DNA of 64,000 bases, from NCBI GenBank assembly GCA_030761205.1, contig JAULJL010000004.1, positions 39,528,172-39,592,171 of the forward strand. Reading direction: 5' to 3'. Position 1 is the first letter of the stretch; the number at the start of each line of letters is the position of its first letter. The notes under the pieces are model-generated. The model was not told the DNA's origin. It saw only the letters and a list, made by a program, of their open reading frames with translations, and ran no database searches. Of this stretch, positions 11,963-23,193 are shown one piece after another. Source of the stretch: Fremontodendron californicum (Eukaryota; Streptophyta; Magnoliopsida; Malvales; Malvaceae). The position numbers and the translations under genes were made by a program.

Positions 11963-14690
11963 TGTCATAACGGTTTTTTCGACCTCTACGACGATTTTGA
12001 AAACACAAAATGGAGTCGCCACCAATCTTTTTTGCTAGGTGTGATTGGCCACCTATTAAAACCGATTTTAAAAAAATATTTTAAAATTAATTAAAACATT
12101 TTGTAAAACCAATTTCGAAGTCCGCGCTTTGAACCAGAGAGAAAACAAAATCGGGTTCGAGAATCAGTTACATGCGAGGAAGGATTAGCACCTCTGCAAC
12201 GCCCGTTTAGAAAACGGTACCATTTAATCACGTGTTATCTTAAATCTCGATTTAATGGACTCAACATCACTATTTAAAAATAATTCTCTTTTCTTTTTAT
12301 TTTATTTTATTAAAAAAATGTTTATTATTTTTGAATTTTTTTGGATTATTATTATTATTTTTTAAAACGAAAGTGAACACAAATTTATTATCGAAAATAC
12401 TCATTAAATATTCCCGACACTCTCGGTGGTATTTAACGAGATCTTCTCACCTCAAGACATCTTAGGAATCACAACCGTGATATCCTTCGAATTCCGTCGT
12501 CGGCAATTTACATCCATTTTTTATTCAAATGCGTATGATGCGAATATTTAAATATCGGATGCATACGACTTAGCATATAACTATAAAATTAAACATGCAA
12601 ATCATAATATTAAAAATACGAGCATGGCAAGATGTCGAACACATAAACATTCGCCTTTTTTATTCATTTTTTATTTTGATTATTTTTATGAATTTTTATA
12701 TCGAGCATATCGTTAAATACTCTCACCACTCGTGGTGATATTTAACGAAATTCTCTCACCTCAAGATATCTTAGGAATCACTACCGTGACGTCCTTCGAA
12801 TTCCGTCGTCGGTTATTCGCATTTATTAAAAAATCTTTTTTTTTTTGAAAGTTAAAATGCTTTTAATAATTATTTTCGAAATAAAAGAAATTATCTATGT
12901 AAGAATAATTCTCGAATCATTCCGATATTTTCGATAATGTTTCGATTATTATTCTTACTCGGACCATTTCAAAGAACGATTAATGCTCCGACCATCCCGA
13001 GAAAGAGATCCGTTTTTAGAGAACTTTATTTACCAAAAATAATTTTAAAAGACATGTATTAATTAGCAAAATTATTTTTATAATTTTAAAACCGAAACAA
13101 AACAATACAAATACGTCGAATACTGAACAAGAATAAATAAACAAAAATAGTGATGAAAATAAATGAGGAAATTAAAACCATACTTGAAAAATATCGAGAA
13201 TCCGAAAATTAGAAGGCCGAACTTGATCTTCGTAAAATCACCTGAAAATGTCAAAAATCCAAAAAAAAAAATCAAAACTTCAAAAACGATCATCGTGAAT
13301 TTTTCCCTTATTTTTATTTTTATTTTTTTTCTTTTTTTATTTTATTATTATTATTATTTTTATATTTTCAAAATTTCCCTTTTTTTTATATTTTTTTATT
13401 TTTTATAATTTTCCTTTTAATTTTCCTTTATTTTTTATCTTTTTTTATTTATTTTTTATTATCTATTTTTTTATTTTTTAAACTTTAAATTTAAATTTTT
13501 TTCTATTTCTTTCTTTATTATTATTTTTTTGGGGCCAGAATCAGGGTCTGGGCTGCCAGGCCCAGGGGCGCATGGATCAGGCCACGCCTCTGGGCCTGAC
13601 CTGGAACTTGGGTCGGGTCGGATCTAAACCGACCCGAAAACCCTCCCCTCTTTTTTTTTTTTTAAAAAATCGAAACGGGTCGGGTGCGCGGACCCCGGGT
13701 CGACCTGCGGGTCCGCGCGCGGGTCCTGCTGACCCGCTTCCAGGGGCCTAAACGGCGCCGTTTTGGTGCCCCTTTTTTTTTTTTTTTACGGGTGACCCGC
13801 GCGGACCCCGGGTCGACCCGCGGGTCGACGCGCGGGTCACCTCGACCCGCTCCCCCTAAACGGTGCCGTTTTGGCACCGTATATATAACCCTTAAACCCT
13901 TTTTTTTCATTTTTTTCTTTCTTTTCTCTCTCTCTTCCCTCTCAGCCCAGCCACCCCCCAAAACCCAGAATCCGGCGGCCGGACCACCGCACCGGCCGCC
14001 GTACCTCGCCGTCGGCCGCCGTTCGTCGGCGGCCGATGAACACCAAAACTTCGCACCTGGGGGATTTCAGCCTCCTCTTCTCGGATTCGGGCTCCATTTT
14101 GCCCGAATCCCAGCCGAAACCCCTGGATTTGGGTTTCGACCCTTCGTTTTTTTGTTGTTTTTTTTGTTACTGCTGCTGTGGTTTTTTTTTTTTGTTTTTT
14201 CTTTTGCAGGGTTTTCTGGTTTCGGAGGAGAGGGGTCAGGGCTGTTTTTTCTTTGGTGTGGAGGATCCGGTCCAGTGGGGGTCCGATCTGGATTTCGGAC
14301 CCCGGATCTGTTTTTTTTCGGTGAGGGGGGGTTCGATCTGGCTGAGGGGGGGGCAGATCTGGTTTTTGGTGGGGGGGTCTGTTTTTTTTTTAGGGGGCCG
14401 AATCAGTGGGGCTCATCCTCCTTTTTCTTCTTTTTTTGGGTCCGATCTGGGGGTTTTTATGGGGTTGAGAGGTTGATGGAAGGTTAGGGGTTGAGTGTTT
14501 GGGGTGGTGGCGTGCTGCAGGTGGTTGAGTGTGGCAGGTGGGTTGGTGGTGGTGTGTGGCAGGGGAGGGTCAGGTGGCTAGGGCTGTCAGGTGGCTAGGG
14601 TTTCTGGTAGTGGGTAAGGGGAAATGGGCCAGAAGGCCTGGGCACTGGGCCTGATTTGTGTTGGGTTTGGTTTGCAAATTGGTTAACATT
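11963..14690. mobile_element. Probable LTR-retrotransposon-derived block
   Basis: The block interrupts a family B MITE. It begins with GACCTCTACGACG and ATGGAGTCGCCACCAATC, followed by GCGAGGAAGGATTAGCACC, words I associate with plant LTR-retrotransposon repeats. It contains two diverged copies of one ~125-bp unit (about 12395-12520 and 12705-12830; shared words TATTTAACGA, TCACCTCAAGA, TTCGAATTCCGTCGTCGG). From about 13540 it turns GC-rich, with repeated GACCCGCGGGTC-like words, two palindromes (13750-13763 and 13858-13871), a TATATAA at 13882-13888 and then a long CT-rich leader-like stretch, which resembles a promoter. No gag or pol is visible. I could not find a matching TSD, so the ends are approximate and a solo or truncated LTR is an inference. 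The 267-codon frame at 13684-14487 is low-complexity and not called. Confidence 0.5.
13882..13950 (+). promoter_or_regulatory. TATA box and CT-rich leader within the LTR-like block
   Basis: TATATAA (13882-13888) is followed after about 25 bp by a run of CTTTCTTTTCTCTCTCTC character. Just upstream lies the hairpin CGGTGCC-GTTTT-GGCACCG (13861-13879). This looks like the promoter of the repeat rather than of a host gene. Transcription is inferred only. Confidence 0.4.
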
Positions 14691-16940
14691 TCAATAGTTT
14701 AGTATTTATTCAGCAACTTGCTACCCCTGTTCTATACCTTTTCATTTCCAATTTTCAATTGAAAGTATTAAATTTTACTTTTAAGGCTGTTGCTTGAAGA
14801 AATTACTGATTCATTCATGCCTAACACAATTTCAAACTAAGGAATCTTTTCTCTCTTTTTTTTGGATAATTTTCAAACTAAGGAATCATTAATTAACAAA
14901 GTTGTTGTTTTTTTTTTTTTTGCCCTCTGGTCCATTTAGATCCCATATTGGGCCTAACCCACCTTGATGGACTGAAAGGGGAGCTGGTGAGATGAAAGCA
15001 GCAGCCCCAAGTGTTAACTAAGGCCTTCTAAATGGGTGAAAGGGAAGGCCCATTAGTCCACAATAAACTTTGCACAATAAGAAGAACCTTTGCATTACTT
15101 TCTTCTTCGTCTTCCTCTTCCCCCTACTTTCGTCTGCAACTTCTTCAACTGACTTCCTTTTGTAAAACAAAGAGTGTTTCTGACTTGGAATTAGGATGGA
15201 TAAATTGTACACTAGTTTCTTTTTTAGTAATTTTCATACTCTCCATTTATATTATCCGGACTTAAAATGAATGTCGAATACGATTATATTTAATTTTTTT
15301 AAAATATATTTAGATGATTATACTGTCATACTCATATTTAAATGTGTTTATGTGTTTATATAAGTGCAGGGCACGGATGTTTCAAGAAAATTGAAAAGCA
15401 TAACTCTCCAAAGTGGATCATTTTTGCCAAGCAAGAAAAAATTTATTCCACAAAAGAAATTAATAAATGATCAGAGTGCAGCAAATTATGAAGCTGTCGC
15501 CCTCTACTCTATCAATAGCATTCTTTCATTCGAACTTTCCAACTTAGAATTGGATCAATTTTGCTCCCAATTTAAAAAACTATGCTCCATCATAAATAGG
15601 GGAGTCAGATGCATCAACCTTCTTAACTTGGTCTTTGCTACCCCAACCTCCAACAATAAAGAGGCAGAGCAGGGAAATAAATAAATAAATAAATAGCGGT
15701 TTCCCTTGATGTGAGTCTCAATCGTGTACAACAGCATGCTGAAATTCAAGCAAATCCCACTACCTTAAAGTAAGGAACTTTGATCATTCTTTCACCCTCC
15801 AGTCCAACCTAGTGATTACTCAAAGATTAATCTTTTATCAACATTTGCTCCCATGAAAAAGCAAAAGGTGGAAAAACTTCCTACAAACCTCCACTACCCT
15901 TTCCTTTTTTTGTTTAGGTGGGCGATTTTCCTCGATCTTTTGATCAAATATCAACCTTGAAAGATGCCTGAGAGGTTCCCAATTGCAGACTCACATAGAT
16001 GAAGCAACAAGAGTCAGTCATTTTACTCTGATGCCAAAGAACCTTTGAACCTCTTTCCCTAAACTTTTTTAAAGACAAAATTACATAATCAGAAAGGTTC
16101 ATATTCTCCACCACAATCAAGGCTGAAACTTGAAACCAAGAAAGATTAGAATCTGACCCCACCATTGGCAGCAGCCAGTACACAATCTTTAGAAACATTA
16201 GCCACAAACAAGCCCACACTACTCGAACAAAGAAAAAAACACCCCTCAGTCTTCAAGTCATTCATTAATGATTTCTACCCTTCCTAATTAGACCAAGTAT
16301 ATAGGGCCCCACATAACAGCCATCAAGAATATTGACTCCAAAATAATATTGGTTAGATTTTGTAAGGAGACCTTTGTCCCCTACTCATACAAACAACCCC
16401 TTTTTCTTCAGATTTACATTTATTAGCTTTTGCCCTACTTCTTAATCAAACCAATCAGACAAGTTGTCCACTGATGAGATTATTTCTGCTAAAGGATAAG
16501 TTTAAGGCCGGGTATTTCCTCACGTATAATATAAAGTCCATGTGTCACAACCACAACTAAGCAGAACTGATACACACAAATATGCCTATGGCTAAGTTTA
16601 TTCTCATGCTTTCCACTTTTAACTGTTTTCAAGGGTGTGTTTTTACCAAATAAAATCATGGAGCAGACAGAAGGAATAGTGTATCAAAAGTGAACATAAT
16701 AGGGTTATTATATTTCTACAAGCAGCAACATGTAAGACAACATTCTTTCTACATTGCGGTTCAAGAGTCTCTTCTGTCAGTTTGTTGGTGATTGCCTCAT
16801 CTAACTGAAACTCACTCAAATATTACACCTCACATTCTAGCACCATTTTTAACACATTGCTCATTAACACATAACTATAACTACAAAAAGATTGCAAAAA
16901 AGGAAAAGAGCTTCAGCAGCACATACTCACCAAGGCAATA
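14691..16940. other. Intergenic region downstream of the KIX gene
   Basis: No gene supported. About 15250-15400 holds a degraded family C repeat (GAATGTCGAATACG; TTAGATGATTATACTGTC; GGCACGGATGTTTCAAG). The frame at 15364-15684 begins inside that repeat and has no domain. The rest has near-genic composition but no recognisable exons; it may include the 3' UTR of the KIX gene. Confidence 0.55.
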
Positions 16941-18754
16941 TCAATGGTCTAAAGGGCCGTCTAGGATCCAATACTTTTCTTTCTTCCAGTTAAATCGCTG
17001 CAAGGAAGCTTTGGCTGGCAAACAAAATTGCTGATCCAGTGGTGGACCATAAACTGTCTTTCGCTTTCTCATTGTTGCATCTACATTCCTATGTCCACCC
17101 TCAATACTCCATTCGTTTGAAGATGAGTTCAAGGGGTCATCTCTGTTGCTCCTAGGAAAGGAAGATAAACTTTGATCAATTTGTGGTGTCAGATCACTGA
17201 ACTTGTTCCACTCTAGAAAGGTGGAACCAGTGTCTTCAATTTCCTTAGGCAGACTGTTTCCAACACTCAGGCAAGGTGTTGAAAGAGGGCCCAACCGCAA
17301 CGATAGATCACAGGCAATTTCATGTCGGTTGTTAGAAGTATTTCTGACATCTGATTGGTTCATCTTATATGAAGAGTTCACATCAGGAGAGAAGAGGTTA
17401 TGAATGACACCCATCTTAGCAGGCTCTACCGAGTTAGAAATTGACTTAGGGAAGATTCCAAAACCATGCCGAGGTTCTTCAACTTTAAGGTGGTTTCCAT
17501 AGCAAAGAGGATAAACTGAATGCAAATTAGGAGGATACTTCTCTACAGGTAAGTATTGGTTATAACTAGGAAGAGTTTCATTCTCAGCTGCAAAAGGAAA
17601 CTTGTTAGTGGTGCAGTTAGTGTTCTGAGCAATGTGCTTCTGAGATTTGGAACCCATATGAGCCAAGTTCATGGTTGTGGGTTTTATGAAGCTGGAATAA
17701 CTAGCCATGCAGTGTGAGTTAGTTGTGAGATTTCCTTGAGTAATGTTCTCTGCTTCTTGAGTGCCCAGGTTAAGGTAACACCTTGGATCACAATTGCGTT
17801 GACTCCTCAAAGTTCTTCTTGCTGTGCAGCCCAAATTGAGAGCAGCTAACCAACAATAAAATAGATAAATCACACCTTAGAAAAAAAGTTACACTTTATA
17901 AAAGGTACATTTGAAGCGAGTGTTCTTCATAATTAAGCCAGAAATTATCCCAGAAGCAACAAAGACCCAATTGTAAATATGAATATTTGGCTTCAAATTC
18001 AAACAGAGGAAATTAAGCACAAAATTGAAAGGGTACCTTCAATACAAGGTTGAAGAAGTTCTCCAATTTCAGTACTCTCATCGCGTCTAATGATTGTGTT
18101 AATGGCATCGTTTGTTCGATCCCAGAGGGTTTTAAGGTCCATGTACTCAGCCTATGCAATAATTAGAATGCAAAAAAAATATGAGCTTGACAGATCAATA
18201 AAAGCAATCCCATCCCATCCCCTAAAGAAGAAGAAGAGAATACTATTAATAAATTTGCTTGGTTTCCCAAATATACAAGAAACAAGCAGGTGCCAAATTA
18301 TGAACGTTTTAACTCATCAATTAGCAAAACAACAGAAAATATCATGATCAAGGCTTGTTGTTTTCATCTAAAACTTAATATAGCCGAGCAGAGGAGGATA
18401 AGCAGTGTTAAGTTTAAACAGACGGTGGCAAAAAAGTGGAAAAATTTACCTCAGAATTGGCTTTGGAGTACATAATTTCTTCTGCTTTTAAGACAACAAC
18501 AGGGAGCTTCTCTTGCCATTCTTTGTTCTTCTTAGTTGCTGAGCTATGAATCTCATTTACAACTCTAAAGAAAATCAAATACATAATAATAAAAAAAACT
18601 AGTGACAAACAAATTTACTGAGTAGAAAATACAAAGTAAGAGTGGGGAAGTACCTGAAAATTTCTTGAATGAGAGAACCTCTCATGGGTTGGTGTCTATC
18701 ACTGTGCCAAGCTCTTCTCTCACAGACATAAGGTCTTGGACCTGGTCTAGGCAT
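16941..18754 (-). CDS. KIX9: KIX8/KIX9-type adaptor protein
   Basis: Four exons join in frame: 18654-18754, 18450-18564, 18037-18151 and 16941-17845, with GT-AG borders. The product is 411 residues. The N-terminus (MPRPGPRPYVCERRAWHSDR, then GSLIQEIFRVVNEIH, KEWQEKLPVVVLKAEEIMYS and LWDRTNDAINTIIRR, about residues 1-105) is the plant KIX-type helical domain. Near residues 291-295 lies LSLRL, an LxLxL EAR repression motif. In Arabidopsis, KIX8 and KIX9 bridge PEAPOD proteins to the co-repressor TOPLESS and limit leaf growth; KIX9 is At4g32295, next to SD2-5, as here. The family is often labelled 'histone acetyltransferase' only because of the KIX fold; no acetyltransferase domain is present. 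The family is well supported; KIX9 rather than KIX8 rests on position. Confidence 0.88.
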
Positions 18755-21700
18755 CTTCAATGATTCTTTTGAGTGAACTGAAGAAGGAAGAAAGAAAGAA
18801 TGAAGAGAGAAAGGGCTTTTGTTTCTTCAAAGAGAAACAATGGCCAGGCTCTGTAGAAACTTGTGGGTAGCTTATGCTTATGCTTTTGGTTTTGGTTTTG
18901 GTTTTGGTTTTCCTTGTTCATACACTGAGCAAAACAAAATGCAATACTGTACTAAGCAAAATATAAGCAGTGAAAGAGAGAGAGAAATAAAAGAGAATGG
19001 AGGGGTTTCTTGGTACGGGTTTTTCTTTTTCTTTCTCTTCTGTCACAAACTCAATCATTTCAAGGGGAGGGTTTAATTTGATGAGTTTGGTGTGTCCCCC
19101 ACTCATCCACATGCCTGCTTCCCCTATCCCCAAGAGTCTGTCTCTCTTTTTTTCTTTATATTTGTTTTTATTTTGGGCTCCTTTTTACTGTATATCTTCC
19201 TATCCTGACCATACATACATACATACACGCTAGTGGTAGAGGGAAGTAGAATTGATAACATTGTCACTGTCGGTGGCATATATATCTATATAACTGTAAC
19301 CCCAACCTCTTACTCCCTCTTCAAAGACTTGTCAAACAACAGTCTGCCAAAAAATTTCATCACAATTCACACGCCCCTTGCACCAAACAGATGGTGGCCT
19401 GGACCCCATATTTAGCCTGCTGCCAAGCTCTGCAAACATGCCTGCCTATAAAGCCCATATTTCATGCTAAGACCCTCCCCCCCCCCCCCCAAGGCTTCAC
19501 CTAACACAATATATATATATATATGTACTGTAATTGAGTGGTTTGAAACTAATGAATTAATATATCCTTTTGAAACTGTAATATAACAAAGGTTTTGATA
19601 AATAGTAATTGACACTTTTTAAAATTAATTAATATATTATTTATATAAAAAATTTATATTAAAATAATATTTAATAATTTTATTTATTATTTTTAATATA
19701 TTAAATAAAAATATTATTATAAATAATAACTTTAAAGAGTATCGTTAAAACATAAAATCTTATAACAAAATCATGGTACTCAAAGAATGGTGTTATCTCT
19801 TGTGTTTTTTAGGGTGTTGACTGTTGAGTTGAGATGTAGGGTCAAAAATTCATGTGTTTGACTCTTGCTTTTAACCTTTTTGAGTTTTATATTATAATCC
19901 TGGTTGCCAGAAAAAGAAAATTCATGTTTATCAGAAAATGGAAGTAAGATGCGCAGAGTTAACCATCAAAATATGCTGGTGAAACTGAAATCCTTGAAGA
20001 AACTTTTTATTAGCTGATGAAAATTCAATTATTAGGAGCAACCAACATTCTTATCATATATCATATGTGCTTTTTCTTGAGCTAACCAAAACTTTCAACT
20101 GGAGTATATTAAATAAAAGGAACAAATGAAGGGCACTTCAGCCTTAAACGTACTCAAAATTAATGTCAAATTATATTAACACATACATACATACATACAT
20201 ACATAAATACATGATATATCATACATGCATATATATATATATATATTCATTTATGTGCATGTCTTTGTAATCTGACTGCAAAGTGGTTAAAGGAACCAAA
20301 GAGTAACTATGGAACCCACATTGTAAAAGATGAGAAGATTGCTGTTTGCTTTAAAATTGCTGATTAATGTCTCTGTTGCTGAAGCAAAAGCACCTTCTCT
20401 TTTTTAGCTTATTACTTTGTAGCAGCAGTTATTGCCACGAGCACTTGTCGGCTGAGCGCCTCAACCACTCCATCGTCCTTTTGGACCCTGTGGATTACTG
20501 TTACTCTTTTTTTCTTTTTACTTCAAAGTTTAAGCCAAGGAAATTATCTTATTCATGGATTAAGACATTTCGTCTCAGCAAAATTTTACATTGAATTTAT
20601 AAATCTTTCATTTTTTGGGTTCAAAAAAAATCGTAATTTGATGATAAAAACTGGTTAGAATTTTAATTTTTAAAAATAATTTCATGATTTAATTGGATTA
20701 AGTTTCAAGTTCAATATTTTTATTTCTTTTGCTTACGTTAGATTTACACGTTCTCCACCAAAATTTTTTTTTGCTAACAACAAAAATCGAATATAAACTT
20801 TACAAATGAAATATTTGATTCTTACCAATTCAACCAATCCTTTTCACTGCTAATTTATTTATTGAAGAAACGAAAAATCTCACATTTGAAACATCTCATC
20901 TTCTTTTCATGTTTTTCTTGTAGGCAAAAAAGAACATATTTCCAATTTCTATGGAGTTTCATGCTTTCCGGACCCATTACTTTCTAATAAGCCCAATTAC
21001 AGAATGGCGAAAACAAGCTAGATTCGTTTAAGACTCATAGCTCATTAGCAGCCCCATTTCTACAGATCCACTTTTGGATTTGAAAGTCCAATTCATTGGG
21101 CCTGGCTGTTAAAAGACGAAATATGGTAAAACAACATGGAAGTCTGCTCTGCTGCTCCTCCAATTCAAACCCATTGCTCTTTTTCTTCATTTTTTTTTTT
21201 ATGTGGAAAATCTATTTGATTCAAGCGACTAGGAAATGGAGGAGCAGGGTAATAGTTTGCAGAAATTATATAAAAAAGTTTCCATTTCATATTTTATTGA
21301 CTGCCAATAAGTAATATTAATAGAATTTTGCTAAATAATGTCACTCAAGATTATTATATAACGTGTTAACTATTGCATTTCTTAATTCCGGATTAAGACA
21401 AAGGTATTAGTAAGCTAAGCTTTATCATTACTTTAACAAAAGAAAAAAAAAAAGTTAAAGATGCCATGAAATGGTGATTGTGCCTCTATTCTAAAGCTTG
21501 TGGACGAGAATATAAAAAGAGAAAAGAAATGCGGGTCATGCCCTTTACTGGGGTTTAACTAGAATCTGTGGACTTGGTTCCCTAGGCGGTTGTTTTCTAC
21601 CGAGTCCCAAACAAAGACAACAGAGTTATTTCCAAAAGCTATTAACATCATGTTTCTTGATTTGAAATTTGAACCACTGATTGATTTCAAGTCCTTTAGC

Positions 21701-22045
21701 TCGGCGAATGTTTGATTACTGTTTTAATCTTAAGCTCAAACAGAGAAATGAATCTTCCATGTCAATGGGGCTTGGCATCCAATGCTCCCCTTCTCCATGA
21801 TTTCCTGCAGCTCCCTGAGCCAGCAAAACTAAGGATTTGCAGTGAAAGGGAATGTCCTTTCTTAGATAACTCCAGCAGCCTTAACTAGCAGGGAAAAAAA
21901 AAAACAGATCTATTATGCCATATATCAATATATCATTGGGGACTTCAGGTCCTTTTCATTTCAATTGCTTTCTATCTTTCACATTGGGGCCTCCAATCTG
22001 CACCATACTAGACCACATCGTTTTTGTTCTTCATTCATGATTTAA
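18755..22045. other. Region upstream of the KIX gene and gene-free DNA
   Basis: 18755-18830 looks like the KIX gene leader (CT-rich on the minus strand). A TTTTGG hexamer repeat lies at 18887-18911. A diverged family A copy is at about 19613-19770 and a fragment at 21327-21375. Tetranucleotide (CATA)n and AT repeats lie at about 20183-20246. No gene supported; short frames have no domain. Confidence 0.55.
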
Positions 22046-22218
22046 CTATGTTATTCGGATCCGGGTCTGAGTGTCGGATATGGGTATGTGTCCGACAAAG
22101 GTATGTTCAATTTTTTCTATGATTTCCATACATTTGGAGGATCATATCCCCATGCTCATGTCCTGAAATGCGTCGGACACGAATACTTCAAGAAAAATGA
22201 AGAGTCAAAGCAACATAG
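22046..22218. repeat. Repeat family C copy with near-perfect 9-bp TSD
   Basis: Starts CTATGTTATTCGGATCCGGG and ends GAGTCAAAGCAACATAG; the terminal CTATGTT/AACATAG is inverted. The flanks ATGATTTAA (22037-22045) and ATGATTAAA (22219-22227) match at 8 of 9 positions, which suggests a Mutator-like MITE. Inner landmark words are GTGTCCGACAAAGG, GAGGATCATAT and GCGTCGGACACGAATACTTC. Other copies lie at about 15250, 28192, 53401, 59280 and 60583. Confidence 0.75.
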
Positions 22219-23193
22219 ATGATTAAACCTACCTAATTATAAGTATAAACTCAATTATTGTTATGATGACAATTTTCTAGGTTTTTCCTCAGGTTCCTAA
22301 ACAGAAAATATCAATTTGTAAGGCTCGATTTCTAAGGTCAATTACCAGAGACTATCCTCACAGAGTATGTCAATAGGAATTTCTATTCAATCAATCAGGA
22401 TGTTCCTGTCGCTTAAGTTTAAACAGTACTTATTAAATAGAACATCTATCTAAATTATAAAAAAGGAGTATTGAACTAAAAGCGACCAATATGGTCAGCT
22501 ATCTCATCAGTCAACCTAACACAAACATATTCTACCAGCATAGCTTGTCATGTAAATGAAATTAGAAGAAACATCAAAGCTGAGCAGTAATATAAACAAG
22601 AATGTAGAGCCCACAAATCTGAGCAGTGATCCAAAATAGCTGCCCAGATCAACAAATCAGGCATTCTGGTTTAGAAGCTTAAATATTGGTATAAAGCAAT
22701 ACAAAGCATGCCTTAACATTGCAAGAAACCCAAACCTAACTCTTTTGTCACTTCACCAACTAAATTGAAACCAATGGAAGACCTAACCAGCGTGAGATGT
22801 TAAAAGTTGACATGATAATCTACAAAAAGTGACGAGAGAATATTTTTTTTTTGGATAATTAACCCCAATTAATTGCAAAAAATTTTAAATTTTAATTAAT
22901 ATGGAGTCATTTCAATGGTCTTAAGGAGAGGATCGCACAATGAACATAAGATAGTCAATAAAATTCTAATATTACAAAGCACAAAGAGACATTACAATCG
23001 GATCATGAAATCTCCCCGCATCAAAATCCCCACAATAAGTAAGTATTTGAACCCAACTCTCCTCCCCACTTTTTTGCACGAATTGCAGGAACACCATCAT
23101 ATCATCTCAAAAGAAACGAGAAACAAGGGAACGAAACTAGGAAAGATAATACCAAAGGTAGGCAAAGAAAAGTCATCTATTTATGTGGAAAAA
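22219..23193. other. Intergenic and 3' flank of the ANTH gene
   Basis: No gene or delimited repeat seen. The part next to 23193 is likely the 3' UTR of the ANTH gene. Confidence 0.55.

Noticed and set aside
13684..14487. Long open frame (267 codons) and an overlapping 146-codon frame
   Set aside because: Low-complexity Arg/Pro/Gly/Phe translation of a GC-rich, CT-rich repeat block, with no domain.
11963..15067. Possible 3.1-kb solo LTR with TSD ATAAA (11958-11962 and 15063-15067)
   Set aside because: A 5-bp match is likely by chance over this length, and the interrupted MITE does not resume after 15067.
16941..18754. Histone acetyltransferase label for the KIX-domain gene
   Set aside because: No acetyltransferase motif; the KIX fold plus EAR motif fits the KIX8/KIX9 adaptors.
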